Of a stretch of DNA of 24,312 bases, positions 12,974-21,460 are shown piece by piece. Position 1 is the stretch's first letter. Each line of letters starts with the position of its first letter. Source of the DNA: a virus; the IMG/VR virus record IMGVR_UViG_3300042934_000430, positions 1 to 24,312 of that record, one strand, 5' to 3'. Position numbers and translations under genes: made by a program. The notes under the pieces are model-generated. The model did not search any database. It was not told the DNA's origin and was given only the letters and a program-made list of their open reading frames with translations.

Positions 12974-13353
12974 TCAGTCCCGACACGGGGGCACGGGATA
13001 AGCGCATCACGCTGCGCCGTCGCAATGACAAGCCCAAGGATGACGACGAGCTGGTTTCGGATTACATCGAGCTGGGCCGGCGCTGGGCCAAAATCGATCC
13101 ACTAGGAACGCTCCTGGTGAACAGCGGTATCACAGTCGGTAACAAGATTACTCACCGCATTACGTTCGCCATGCTGCGCGGTCTGGATCAGCGTTGTGAG
13201 GTGGTCTGCGGTAATCGTCTGTTCCGGGTGTCGGCTGTCGGCGACCTGAACGAGGCGGGAATCGACACGATGCTGGACGTTGAGGAAATCACCGGGAACC
13301 CGCAAAGCGCTGGATCCGTTACGGGTGACGTTTACGGTGATCCGTATGGCTAA
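12970..13353 (+). CDS. Head-tail adaptor, HK97 gp7 / SPP1 gp16-like
   Basis: A 127-residue, mostly beta protein of the head-tail joining family. The pattern is a short N-terminus, then RDKRITLRRRND, the WAKIDPLG strand and a region ending in DLNEAGIDTMLDVEEI. It stops DNA leakage and provides the interface for the tail. The ATG at 12970 overlaps the connector stop. A one-mismatch dispersed dyad (13318) lies near its 3' end. Confidence 0.82.
   Translation: MISPDTGARDKRITLRRRNDKPKDDDELVSDYIELGRRWAKIDPLGTLLVNSGITVGNKITHRITFAMLRGLDQRCEVVCGNRLFRVSAVGDLNEAGIDTMLDVEEITGNPQSAGSVTGDVYGDPYG
13318..13329. repeat. Dispersed dyad, one-mismatch copy (GTTACGGGTGAC)
   Basis: Differs from GTTAC-SS-GTAAC at one base of the right arm. 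It lies 24 bases before the end of the adaptor gene and 16 before the gp10-like start, read as GTT ACG GGT GAC. Confidence 0.45.
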
Positions 13354-13864
13354 CTCGGTTTCGATTGACGGTTATCTGCACGTTGAGGGCTTCGACAAGT
13401 TCGAGCGCGAAGCCTTCGATAAACGCAAGATCCGCGCCGGCATGCGCAAGGCGGGCTTGCTGGTCACGCAGCGCGCGCAAATGAACCTGGTGCTGTCTCG
13501 GGGCGAATCTGGCTACCCGGTCAACCGCACTTCGGAGCTGGTGCATTCCATTGGTTTCAAGGTGTCCCGGGCCGGCTTCCTGGTCAAGGTTGCCCCGCAA
13601 ATGACCAGCGGCATGACGGCCTATTATCCGGCCTTCCTGCACTACGGCGTAAAGCAGGGCAGCAAGGTAAAGCCTTTGGCCCCGGGCAAAGGGCACGGCA
13701 AAAGCAACCGGCGCGCCCGTGGTGAGCGGGCCGACCTGATCACGGCACGCAAGGCCGGCGGATGGCGGATTGCGCCACGCGACAACTACATGACAGACGC
13801 CCTGCAGGATGCGAAGTCAGACGTTCAAAAGATCCTCAACGACGCATTTGCCAGCGCGTTGTAA
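13346..13864 (+). CDS. HK97 gp10-like tail/neck protein
   Basis: A 172-residue protein of the gp10 type: an N-terminal GFDKFEREAFDKRKIRAGMRKAGLLV segment, a central TSELVHSIGFKVSRAGFLVKV strand region, then AYYPAFLHYGV, a basic loop and RDNYMTDALQDAKSDV. It is placed at the neck or tail completion stage in HK97-like phages. The ATG at 13346 overlaps the adaptor stop by eight bases. A terminator-like hairpin follows 16 bases after its stop. Confidence 0.8.
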   Translation: MANSVSIDGYLHVEGFDKFEREAFDKRKIRAGMRKAGLLVTQRAQMNLVLSRGESGYPVNRTSELVHSIGFKVSRAGFLVKVAPQMTSGMTAYYPAFLHYGVKQGSKVKPLAPGKGHGKSNRRARGERADLITARKAGGWRIAPRDNYMTDALQDAKSDVQKILNDAFASAL

Positions 13865-13880
13865 TGCCCTTCAACCCAAG

Positions 13881-13902
13881 CCCCGAATACCGGGGTTTTT
13901 TT
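13881..13902 (+). terminator. Internal terminator between head and tail modules
   Basis: CCCCG-AATAC-CGGGG followed by seven T residues, preceded by AA that extends pairing with the T-run. The stem is short (5 bp) but all G-C, with a good U-tract. It separates the head module from the tail module and is probably a partial terminator. Confidence 0.6.
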
Positions 13903-13920
13903 ATGCCTGGAATTTCAACC

Positions 13921-14529
13921 ATGCGTTTGACCCCGCTAATCCGGCACATGCGTCAGCAGTGCCCAACCCTGGCGCGCCGGGTATTCGGTGCGCTCGATTG
14001 GGATCCCACCAAGGAGGTATCAAAGGCCGACATGCCGGCGGCCTATGTGGTGGTGCTGGGTGATGATGCCGACCCTTCTGACACTCAAAACACCATTCGC
14101 CAAGTGGTGCGCGATCAGTTCGATGTGTGCGTCGAAGTGTTCAACCAGGACGAACGCGGGCAGTCCGCCGCCGATGCCTTGCACGACCTGCGGGCGGAGC
14201 TGTGGCGGGCCATCGTGGGGTTTAGCCCTGGTGCCGATGGCGATCCGATCCAGTACGACAGCAGCGCCTTGATGCTGATCAATCGCAGTAAAGCGGTGTA
14301 CCGGTTTCGCTTCTTCACCGAGTTTCAGTTAGGCCGCAACCCGCCGGCACCAGGGGCGCCGATGCCGCCGGCTGAAACCTGGCATGAACAAGAACTGGAC
14401 GGCCTCAAGCCGTTTGAAGGCGTCGACTACAACGTCGATTTTATCGACCCCATGGTCGACAAGAACCTATCCCCGACTGGCCCTGACGGCCGGATCGAAA
14501 TCAAAGCAAGCGAGGATCTGCAACCGTGA
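13921..14529 (+). CDS. Tail terminator-like protein (Mu gp37 position)
   Basis: A 202-residue protein of the size and layout of phage tail terminators, which cap the finished tail tube: MRLTPLIRHMRQQCPTLARR, then AAYVVVLGDDA, a long beta segment around QFDVCVEVFN, and an ALHDLRAELWRAIVGF helix. ATG 13921 is preferred because GGA lies nine bases upstream; the in-frame ATG 13903 directly follows the terminator T-run without a ribosome-binding sequence. It stands immediately before the DUF2635 gene and sheath, as gp37 does in Mu. Family assignment is by pattern and position. Confidence 0.7.
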   Translation: MRLTPLIRHMRQQCPTLARRVFGALDWDPTKEVSKADMPAAYVVVLGDDADPSDTQNTIRQVVRDQFDVCVEVFNQDERGQSAADALHDLRAELWRAIVGFSPGADGDPIQYDSSALMLINRSKAVYRFRFFTEFQLGRNPPAPGAPMPPAETWHEQELDGLKPFEGVDYNVDFIDPMVDKNLSPTGPDGRIEIKASEDLQP

Positions 14530-14729
14530 ATCGACTTTTCCTAAAGCCGGTCGCCGGCCGGGCATGCCCCGACCCAGGCAACGGCAACGCGCTGTTGCCC
14601 GAGGTCGGCGCCTGGGTGACGAACAGTGTCTATTGGCAACGCCGGATCAAAGCGGGCGACGCCGAGCAGGCCGAAGACCCCAAACCCAAAAAGGCCAAGG
14701 CCGCCACCGCTGAGGGCACTGCACCATGA
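14526..14729 (+). CDS. DUF2635 small tail protein (Mu gp38-like)
   Basis: A 67-residue protein with the DUF2635 pattern: LFLKPVAGRACPDPGNGNALLPEVGAWV followed by YWQRRIKAGD, then a Lys/Ala-rich tail. The GTG start at 14526 overlaps the previous stop (GTGA), and its own end overlaps the sheath ATG by four bases. It occupies the gp38 slot of Mu. Function is unknown; it is probably linked to sheath or tail assembly. Confidence 0.8.
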   Translation: MNRLFLKPVAGRACPDPGNGNALLPEVGAWVTNSVYWQRRIKAGDAEQAEDPKPKKAKAATAEGTAP

Positions 14730-16222
14730 GCGTCGGATTCAGCAACATTCCGAGCGATATCCGCGTCCCGCTGTTCTATGCGGAAATTGATAACTCCATG
14801 GCCAACAGCGCCACGTCGTCGCTACGCCGTCTGATCGTCGCCCAAGTCAACGATGACGCCACCAGTGACGATATTGGTAGCCTGGTGCTGGTGTCGCGCA
14901 CGTCGCAAGCCAAGGACATTGGCGGCCATGGCTCGATGCTGGCCGCCATGCACAAGCTGCACCGCGACCTTGATGTCGTCGGTGAGGTCTGGTGCCTGCC
15001 GTTGAAAGTCGAAACCGGCACGGCGGCGAAAGCCACCGTTACCGTAACGGGCACGGCGACCCAAGCCGGTTTGCTCAATCTGTACGTGGCCGGCAAGCGG
15101 GTCAGTTCGATCGTTCCTGAGCAGGCCGCCGCATCAGTGGTGGCGACCGCGCTGGTCAATGCGATCAATGAAGCGATTGATCTGCCAGTGAAGGCGGCGG
15201 CCGCTGACGGCGTGGTCACGCTGACCTGTAAATTCAAAGGCGAGCTGGGCAACGATATTTCCCTGGCGTTGAATCGCCTGGGCCGGGTCAATGGCGAAAC
15301 TACGCCGGCCGGTCTGACGGTCGCCTTGTCCGACATGGCCGGCGGCGTCGGCACTCCGAACATGACGGCCGCGCTGGCCGCCCTGGGTGACGAACCTTTC
15401 GAGTTCATTGCTCAGCCCTGGACGGATACGGCCTCGCTGGACGCCTGGCGCGACGTGATGAACGACACGGCCGGTCGCTGGTCCTGGGCCAAGCAGATTT
15501 GGGGGCATGTCTACAGCGCCAAGCGCGGCACCCTGGGCCAGTTGGTGGCAGCGGGCCGCCTGCGCAATGACCCGCACATGAGCATTGCCGGCATGGAACC
15601 GACCGTGCCCCAGCCGGTTTGGGAGTTTGCCGCTCAGTTTGCTGCGCGTACGGCGGTGTTTATCAGTGCCGACCCGGCCCGACCGACGCAGACCGGCGCG
15701 CTGCCGGGGATCGATCCGGCGCCGGCCAGTGATCGGTTCATGCTCGATGAAGCGCAGTCGCTGCTGAGCAGCGGTATTGCCGCGTTTACCTACAGCGGGA
15801 GCCTGGTGCGGATCCAGCGCGCCGTCACGACCTACCAGCGCAATGCATACGGCCAGGCGGATGACTCTTACCTGGACAGTGAGCCGCTGCACCAATCGGC
15901 CTACGTGCTGCGAGCTTTGCAATCGCGCATCACCAGCAAATACGGCCGCCACAAGCTGGCCAACGACGGCACCAACTTCGGCCCGGGCCAGGCCATCGTC
16001 ACGCCGCTGGTGATCCGTGGCGAGCTGATCGCGGCCTACGGTGAACTGGAGCGCGCCGGCATCGTTGAGAACATGGACCTGTTCAAGGCGAATTTGATTG
16101 TTGAGCGTGCGGCCGACAATCCGAATCGGCTCAACGTGTTGTTCCCGCCGGATCTGGTCAATCAGTTGCGCGTGTTCGCGTTGCTGTACCAGTTCCGTTT
16201 GCAGTACCCCGACGCGGCGTAA
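14726..16222 (+). CDS. Tail sheath protein, Mu gpL family
   Basis: A 498-residue contractile sheath subunit. It opens FSNIPSDIRVPLFYAEIDNS, the hallmark of Mu gpL-type sheaths. It has a variable insertion with repeated Ala/Val/Thr strands (about 95-210) and ends with the conserved domain around VENMDLFKANLIVERAADNPNRLNVLFPPDLVNQLRVFALLYQF. Contraction drives the tube through the host envelope, so the phage is a myovirus. GAGGG precedes the start. It is followed by a terminator-like hairpin before the tube gene. Confidence 0.93.
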   Translation: MSVGFSNIPSDIRVPLFYAEIDNSMANSATSSLRRLIVAQVNDDATSDDIGSLVLVSRTSQAKDIGGHGSMLAAMHKLHRDLDVVGEVWCLPLKVETGTAAKATVTVTGTATQAGLLNLYVAGKRVSSIVPEQAAASVVATALVNAINEAIDLPVKAAAADGVVTLTCKFKGELGNDISLALNRLGRVNGETTPAGLTVALSDMAGGVGTPNMTAALAALGDEPFEFIAQPWTDTASLDAWRDVMNDTAGRWSWAKQIWGHVYSAKRGTLGQLVAAGRLRNDPHMSIAGMEPTVPQPVWEFAAQFAARTAVFISADPARPTQTGALPGIDPAPASDRFMLDEAQSLLSSGIAAFTYSGSLVRIQRAVTTYQRNAYGQADDSYLDSEPLHQSAYVLRALQSRITSKYGRHKLANDGTNFGPGQAIVTPLVIRGELIAAYGELERAGIVENMDLFKANLIVERAADNPNRLNVLFPPDLVNQLRVFALLYQFRLQYPDAA

Positions 16223-16239
16223 GCCGATTCAGAACAACT

Positions 16240-16263
16240 AAGCCCGCCCTGTGCGGGCTTTTT
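16240..16263 (+). terminator. Internal terminator between sheath and tube
   Basis: AAGCCCGC (16240-16247) and GCGGGCTT (16253-16260) form an 8-bp stem with a five-base loop, ending in a five-T run. It lies between the sheath stop and the tube start, and could shape relative expression or mark a separate transcription unit. Confidence 0.7.
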
Positions 16264-16277
16264 AGTGGGAATTATTT

Positions 16278-16625
16278 ATGGGCCAGAAAGTTGCTGGTAC
16301 TTGCTACATCAAAGTCGATGGCGACCAATTGGTAATTACGGGTGGTGTGGAATGCCCTATTTCCAAAGTTAAACGCGAAACCATTGTTAAGGGTTACTTC
16401 AAGGAAGAAGACGTAATCCCGTCCATCAAAGTTGACGCGGTGAAAACGCCCGGCCTGGACATTAGCAAAATCACCACGGCCACCAATATGACCGTTACCG
16501 CCGAATTTAAAGACGGCAGTAGCTATGTATTAAGCGGCGCTTACATGGTCGACGACGCCACGGTGAATGGCGACGACGGAAAACTCAGCCTCAAGTTCGA
16601 AGGCATTAACGGAGATTGGCAGTAA
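16278..16625 (+). CDS. Tail tube protein, Mu gpM family
   Basis: A 115-residue, beta-rich tube subunit. The GTCYIKVDGDQLVITGGVECPISKVKRETIV opening and the KITTATNMTVTAEFKDGSSYVLSGAYMV segment are typical of the Mu-like tube family. The protein stacks as hexamers inside the sheath. GGGA (16267-16270) precedes ATG 16278. Codon use is somewhat more AT-rich here than in the flanking genes. It overlaps the chaperone gene by one base. Confidence 0.9.
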   Translation: MGQKVAGTCYIKVDGDQLVITGGVECPISKVKRETIVKGYFKEEDVIPSIKVDAVKTPGLDISKITTATNMTVTAEFKDGSSYVLSGAYMVDDATVNGDDGKLSLKFEGINGDWQ

Positions 16626-16927
16626 TGGCAGATAAACAAACCGTACAACTCAAGACGCCGATCAAAGCACACGGCGAAGAACTGACCGCGCTGGAGTTGC
16701 GCCGCCCGACCGTCCAAGAGATTCGCGCGATCAAGGTGCTGCCGTATGTCCTGGGCGACAACAACATGCCGGTGCCGGACATGGAAGCGACTTGCAAATA
16801 TCTGACGGTCTGCGCGGCCATTCCGCAAGGCTCGGTCGAACAATTGTCGTTGGTCGACCTGAATAACCTAGCCTGGCTGGTGACTGGTTTTTTCCTGTCG
16901 AATGGATCGGAAGAACCGACGACCTGA
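16625..16927 (+). CDS. Tail assembly chaperone, Mu gp41-like (short form)
   Basis: A 100-residue protein with the gp41 pattern: TVQLKTPIKAHGEELTALELRRPTVQEIRAIK and a C-terminal CAAIPQGSVEQLSLVDLNNLAWLVTGFFLS. It is the unshifted product of a tail assembly chaperone pair and should coat the tape measure protein during tail assembly. The start forms TAATG with the tube stop. A slippery heptamer near its 3' end allows a longer frameshifted form. Confidence 0.85.
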   Translation: MADKQTVQLKTPIKAHGEELTALELRRPTVQEIRAIKVLPYVLGDNNMPVPDMEATCKYLTVCAAIPQGSVEQLSLVDLNNLAWLVTGFFLSNGSEEPTT

Positions 16928-17058
16928 CGGCCCTGGTCTATGACCTGGCTTACTTCTGGAAAACCGACCCTGAATCAATGATGGGTCGGCCCCTCGACGT
17001 GTTGTTTGAAAGTTACGAACACGCGCACCGGATCTTGCAAGAACAGCGGGTGGAATAA
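16625..17058 (+). CDS. Tail assembly chaperone, -1 frameshifted long form
   Basis: At 16888-16894 the sequence T-TTT-TTC in the chaperone frame is an ideal -1 slippery heptamer. After slipping, the frame stays open to TAA 17056-17058. It adds 54 residues, including a DDLTALVYDLAYFWKTDPES segment that looks like the GpE/gpT-type second half of tail chaperones. The fused product is about 144 residues (16625-16894 joined to 16894-17058). The extension has no good start of its own. Its stop overlaps the tape measure ATG. Programmed frameshifting at this spot is widely conserved in tailed phages. Confidence 0.8.
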
Positions 17059-19097
17059 TGTCCGATAAGTTCCAGTTAAAGGCGCTTATTACCGGCGTCG
17101 ATAAACTGTCGCCGATGCTCAGTGGTGTTCGTAAAAACGCCATGGGGTTGCGCAAGCAACTCAATAGTTCCGGTCTTGGCAAAATCAGTTTTATGGAAGC
17201 GCTCCAGGGCGGCGCGATGGCTGCGCCGTTTGTCATGGGTGTCAAAGCGGCTATTGGCTTTGAGAGTGCCATGGCCGACGTGAAGAAGGTGGTTAACTTC
17301 GACACGCCGCAACAGTTCAAGCAAATGAGCAAGGACGTGCTTGACCTGTCGGAACGTTTGCCTATGTCGGCCGAAGGTATTGCGGCGATTGTCGCGGCCG
17401 GTGGCCAGTCGGGCATTGCCCGGGCCGAGCTGAATAAGTTTGCCGAAGACGCGGTAAAGATGGGCGTAGCTTTCGATCAGACAGCCGAGGAATCCGGCTC
17501 GATGATGGCGAAGTGGCGAACCGCGTTTAAGTTGAACCAGGAGCAGGTCGTTAGCCTGGCGGACAAGATTAACCAGCTCGGCAACACCGGGGCGGCCAGC
17601 ACCGGGCAAATTTCCAAGATCGTGACCGCCATTGGTCCACTGGGCGAAATTGCCGGCCTTAACGCCGGCCAGATTGCCGCGATGGGCGCCGCGTTGGCCG
17701 GTGTGGGGATCGCTGAGGACGTGGCCGCGACGGGCATGAAAAACTTTGCCCTGACATTGACGTCGGGTACGGCGGCCACCAAGGCGCAGAAGGAAGCTTT
17801 TAAGGCATTGCGCCTTGACTCGGCGGCCATTGCAAAAGGCATGTCGACGGATTCAGAGGGCACCATTAACAAGGTGCTTAAGTCGATTGCCAAGGTCGAG
17901 AAAAGCAAGCAGGCCGCTGTTCTGACGCAGTTGTTTGGCAAGGAATCGGTAGGGGCTATCGCGCCGCTGCTGACCAATCTGGACACGCTGCAAAAGAACA
18001 TGGCGCTGGTGCGCAACGAACAGGAATACGCCGGTTCGATGGAAAGGGAATACGCCTCACGTTCGGCCACTACGGCGAACGCGGTGCAACTTCTCCAGAA
18101 CCGCGTCACGGGTTTGGGTATCGCGGTCGGCTCGGCGCTGCTGCCACCGTTTAACGACTTCTTGGCCCAGGTCGGCCCGCTGATCAGCGGTGTATCAGAA
18201 CTGGCAGAGGCCAATCCCTGGCTGATTAAGGGCTTGATCGGTGCGGCGGTGGGCTTCGGAATCCTTCGGATCGCCACCGTCGCGTCAACCGTCGCCCTGG
18301 GCGTAATGAACGCGGTGGCCACCATGAGTCCGATTGGTCTGGTGGTGCGGGGCATTGCCATTGCAGCGGGCTTGCTGATGGGAAATTGGCAAACGGTTGC
18401 GCCATTCTTCCAGGCTGTTTGGGAGCGCATCCGCGCGCCGGCCCTGGTGTTGTGGGACGTACTGAAAACCTTCGCGGCCTATACGCCCATTGCCCTGGTG
18501 GTGAACAACTGGGGCGCGCTGTCGGAGTTCTTCGGTTCGCTGTGGGAATTGATCAAGGCTTACAGCACGCCGTTCATGGATTTCATGGGCACCATTTTCG
18601 AATGGTCGCCACTGGGCCAGGTTGTTAAATACTGGTCGCCGGTCAAACAGTTTTTCCAGGACTTGTGGGATGGCATCGCGCCGATTCTGGAGCCGATCCT
18701 AAGTTTCTTCGGCGGGGGCAAGGATGGCCCGGGGATCATTGCCACGGCGAAAAGCAATGTCGACACCTGGGCGGCAGAGCAGCGCGAGCGCAATGTCGGC
18801 CCCGGTGGCGGCGACGGTAGTTTCTTGCAGCCTGGGGCGCCGGAGAACGCGCGCAGCCTACAGGCCCAGCGCAACCTAACCCAAGGTGGCGGCCTGGACC
18901 CCAAGGCATTGCTACAGGCGCCTGGCTCGCTCAATCAGCAAACCGCAGCCAACCAGCGCACCAACCTGGACGGCGCCTTATTGCTGCGCTTTGAGAACGC
19001 GCCGGGCGGTCTGCGCGTGGAGTCCAGCAAAACCAATCAACCCGGCTTGCAGGTCAAGTCTCAGGTTGGCACGCGCAGCCTTTCCAAGCAGGAATAA
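17058..19097 (+). CDS. Tail tape measure protein
   Basis: A 679-residue tape measure that sets tail length and is released during DNA injection. It has an N-terminal helical region, then the core domain shared with TP901-type tape measures (about residues 65-300, with FESAMADVKKVVNF and MSAEGIAAIVAAGGQSGIA). Hydrophobic stretches (about 390-470) and a C-terminal LLLRFENAPGGLRVESS segment complete the Mu-like type. The ATG overlaps the frameshifted chaperone stop (TAATG). At this length the tail would be roughly 100 nm by the usual 1.5 angstrom per residue rule. Confidence 0.93.
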   Translation: MSDKFQLKALITGVDKLSPMLSGVRKNAMGLRKQLNSSGLGKISFMEALQGGAMAAPFVMGVKAAIGFESAMADVKKVVNFDTPQQFKQMSKDVLDLSERLPMSAEGIAAIVAAGGQSGIARAELNKFAEDAVKMGVAFDQTAEESGSMMAKWRTAFKLNQEQVVSLADKINQLGNTGAASTGQISKIVTAIGPLGEIAGLNAGQIAAMGAALAGVGIAEDVAATGMKNFALTLTSGTAATKAQKEAFKALRLDSAAIAKGMSTDSEGTINKVLKSIAKVEKSKQAAVLTQLFGKESVGAIAPLLTNLDTLQKNMALVRNEQEYAGSMEREYASRSATTANAVQLLQNRVTGLGIAVGSALLPPFNDFLAQVGPLISGVSELAEANPWLIKGLIGAAVGFGILRIATVASTVALGVMNAVATMSPIGLVVRGIAIAAGLLMGNWQTVAPFFQAVWERIRAPALVLWDVLKTFAAYTPIALVVNNWGALSEFFGSLWELIKAYSTPFMDFMGTIFEWSPLGQVVKYWSPVKQFFQDLWDGIAPILEPILSFFGGGKDGPGIIATAKSNVDTWAAEQRERNVGPGGGDGSFLQPGAPENARSLQAQRNLTQGGGLDPKALLQAPGSLNQQTAANQRTNLDGALLLRFENAPGGLRVESSKTNQPGLQVKSQVGTRSLSKQE

Positions 19098-19102
19098 CCC
19101 CG

Positions 19103-20344
19103 ATGACGGACAAGACCTGGCGTGACGAGTTACAGCCGGCGTCCTTCCGAGGCGTGCCCTTTTGGGTCGACTCGGACAGCACGCCGGTCGGGCGCCGAAC
19201 GCAAACGCACGAGTACCCCCAGCGCAACAAACCGATGGTTGAAGACCTGGGCGAGAAAACCAGGATCATCAAGCAAAGCGGTTTTGTCATTGGCGACGAC
19301 TGTTTTTTTCAGCGCGACAACTTGCTGCACGCGCTGAATACGCCCGGGCCTGGGGTGTTGATCCATCCCTGGTTTGGGCGGATGACCGTCACCGCGACGG
19401 ATTGCGAAGTGGTGCATGCCCGCCGTGACGGCGGCATGGTCGTCTTCGACCTGACCTTCGTTGAGGATGGGGAAAAGGGCTACCCGGCCGGCGTGCCGAA
19501 CACGTCGCGTCAATTGGAAGACGAGAACGAAAGCCTGCTCGACTCGGTGGTCCGGCGCTACAAGCAAACCATGGCCCTGGTGAACAAGGCGAAGCTGAGC
19601 ATTGTTGCGCTGCAAAACGGTTTGGCCGGTGTGCAAATGGCAATCCAGCGCGAAGTTGGCCAGGTCGCGGACCTAATCGGTTCGGTGGCCGGCCTGGCTG
19701 ACATGGTGATGAATTTCCCCGACAGCCTGGCGGACATGCTGGGCGCGCAGTTCTCTGGCATCGACGCAGAGTTTGACCGTTTCAGTTCTTCCAAACGCCA
19801 GGCAAGTAGCCAGGTTGAAAGCGCCCAAACCATTGCCGCCTTGCCGCCACCTACAGGCGGCGTGGAAACGGTGGCGGCCGTTCAGGCGGTCCGGGATCTG
19901 GTGCGCGAAGTGCTGATCGTCTCAGCCGTGCGAACGGTGGCAGTTATGCCGGTGGTGTTGCCGGCGGCGCCGCTACCTGGTGTGCCGACTGTTGCCCAAC
20001 AAGGGGCGGCACCGATCCAGCGGCCCGAGGTGCCGGCGGCCGCTGACGTCGTGGTGGTGCGTGATGCGCTGGTGGCGGCGTTGTGGGAAGCCGCATTGGT
20101 AGCGCCTTTCCAGCACTTCGAACGGCTGGAGAGCGTGCGCAAGTTGGTCAAGGCGCATTTGACCGAAGTGGCCCGGGCCAGCGTTCGCATGGTCACGGTT
20201 ACACCAAAACAAAGTCTGCCGGCGGTCGTGCTGGCTTATCGGCAGTTCGGGGATGCAACCCGGGCTGACGAAATCGTTACCCGTAACGCAGTGCCCCATC
20301 CGGGTTTTTTGCCTCCGCTGCCGTTGCAAGTCGCCCAGGAGTAA
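19103..20344 (+). CDS. Baseplate protein, Mu gpN family (DNA circularisation domain)
   Basis: A 413-residue protein beginning TWRDELQPASFRGVPFWVDS, the signature of the so-called DNA circularisation protein N domain. In Mu the gpN protein is part of the baseplate/tail tip; the historical DNA-circularisation name should not be taken as function here. The C-terminal half is Ala/Val-rich and helical. AGGAA precedes the start. An exact dispersed dyad lies near the 3' end. Confidence 0.9.
   Translation: MTDKTWRDELQPASFRGVPFWVDSDSTPVGRRTQTHEYPQRNKPMVEDLGEKTRIIKQSGFVIGDDCFFQRDNLLHALNTPGPGVLIHPWFGRMTVTATDCEVVHARRDGGMVVFDLTFVEDGEKGYPAGVPNTSRQLEDENESLLDSVVRRYKQTMALVNKAKLSIVALQNGLAGVQMAIQREVGQVADLIGSVAGLADMVMNFPDSLADMLGAQFSGIDAEFDRFSSSKRQASSQVESAQTIAALPPPTGGVETVAAVQAVRDLVREVLIVSAVRTVAVMPVVLPAAPLPGVPTVAQQGAAPIQRPEVPAAADVVVVRDALVAALWEAALVAPFQHFERLESVRKLVKAHLTEVARASVRMVTVTPKQSLPAVVLAYRQFGDATRADEIVTRNAVPHPGFLPPLPLQVAQE
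20276..20287. repeat. Dispersed GTTAC-SS-GTAAC dyad, copy 4
   Basis: GTTACCCGTAAC flanked by TC and GC, 57 bases before the end of the gpN-like gene, read as ATC GTT ACC CGT AAC. This frame differs from that of the copies at 10651 and 22699. Confidence 0.65.
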
Positions 20345-20350
20345 GCCCCG

Positions 20351-21460
20351 ATGAATGACAGTAACGCCGTCACGCTGACCGCGAACGGCCTGGATTATGG
20401 CGGCTGGAAAACGGTGAGTATTACCGCAAGCATCGAGAACCAGGCGCGGGATTTTAACCTTGGCATCACCTGGAAATGGCCCGGGCAGAACACGGAAATA
20501 CCGATCAAGGAAGGCACCCGGGTAGAGGTTCGAATCGGTGCCGACCTGGTGTTGACCGGTTACGTCTACGCCCGGCCGGTCAGCTATGACGCCGGCCAGA
20601 TAACCCGAGGCATCGGCGGCCGTTCGCTGACGTCGGATCTGGTCGACTCTTCGGCGGTCAATCAGCCCGGCCAGTGGAGTGGGCAGAGCATGCAGGCCAT
20701 CGTCCAGGCACTGGCCGCGCCGTACGGCATCAAAGTCTTAAGCCAGGTGCCCGAGACGTCGAAAATCTCCGATCACACCATCGAACCCGGGGAAACCGTG
20801 TTCGAGTCCATCGACCGGTTGTTGACGCTGTCGCGGCTGCTGTCGACCGACGACGGCCGGGGCCGCCTGGTGATCGTCGAGCCGGGCAGCGGTGGCCGTG
20901 CGGTCGACCGCCTTGAGCTGGGCGAAAATATCCTGACCGGTAGCGCCGGCTTTGACTTTTCCGGGGTGTTCTCCGAATACCGCGTGGTCGGGCAACGCAA
21001 GCGCGCAGACAACGAAGATGCCGACAAGGCTTCCGAGGTACAGGCCAGCGTCACCGACCCACGGTCGCCGCGCCGTCGTGTGTTGCTGATCCATGAAAGT
21101 GGCCAGATGACCGACGAACTGGCCAATGCCCGGGCCAACTGGGAGCGCGGCAACCGCATCGGTAAGGCGCTGATGACGCAATACAAGGTGCAAGGGTGGC
21201 GGCAGTCGAACGGCGCACTGTGGACGGTTAACACCATCGTCCACGTCCGCGACCCCTTGCTGGGCTTTGATCGGGACATGTTGATCAGCCAAGTCGAATA
21301 CGTCCTCGACGAGGGGGGCACGATTTGCAATATCACCGTGGGGCCGATGGAAGCCTTTCTGCCTGAGCCGAAAGATCCGCACAAGGCGCGCAAGCTCAAG
21401 AAGGGCGGCAAGGCGGACAACTTCGAATACTTGATCCCCGCTGACTGGAAGCCTGACTAA
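20351..21460 (+). CDS. Baseplate hub protein, Mu gpP family
   Basis: A 369-residue protein of the gpP (T4 gp27-like) hub family: an N-terminal two-barrel region with VRIGADLVLTGYVYARPVSYD, RSLTSDLVDSSA, the IEPGETVFESIDRLLTLSRLL segment, and a C-terminal EGGTICNITVGPMEAF. It forms the trimeric hub linking tube and spike. AGGAG precedes the ATG; the end overlaps the spike gene by one base (TAATG). Confidence 0.9.
   Translation: MNDSNAVTLTANGLDYGGWKTVSITASIENQARDFNLGITWKWPGQNTEIPIKEGTRVEVRIGADLVLTGYVYARPVSYDAGQITRGIGGRSLTSDLVDSSAVNQPGQWSGQSMQAIVQALAAPYGIKVLSQVPETSKISDHTIEPGETVFESIDRLLTLSRLLSTDDGRGRLVIVEPGSGGRAVDRLELGENILTGSAGFDFSGVFSEYRVVGQRKRADNEDADKASEVQASVTDPRSPRRRVLLIHESGQMTDELANARANWERGNRIGKALMTQYKVQGWRQSNGALWTVNTIVHVRDPLLGFDRDMLISQVEYVLDEGGTICNITVGPMEAFLPEPKDPHKARKLKKGGKADNFEYLIPADWKPD

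Noticed and set aside
13762-13920. Longer N-terminus for the tail terminator gene
   Set aside because: The extension would translate across the gp10-like gene and the terminator hairpin; ATG 13921 has a ribosome-binding-like GGA and the expected start.
15036-15050. CCGTTAC-C-GTAACGG dyad in the sheath gene
   Set aside because: Similar arms to the dispersed dyad, but a one-base centre instead of two, in a region encoding alternating Thr-Val (ACC GTT ACC GTA ACG). It may arise from the repetitive codons, so it was not counted as a copy.
17477-18430. Minus-strand open frame (317 codons) opposite the tape measure gene
   Set aside because: Antisense shadow of a well-supported tape measure gene; low-complexity Ala/Pro/Thr composition and no recognisable domain.
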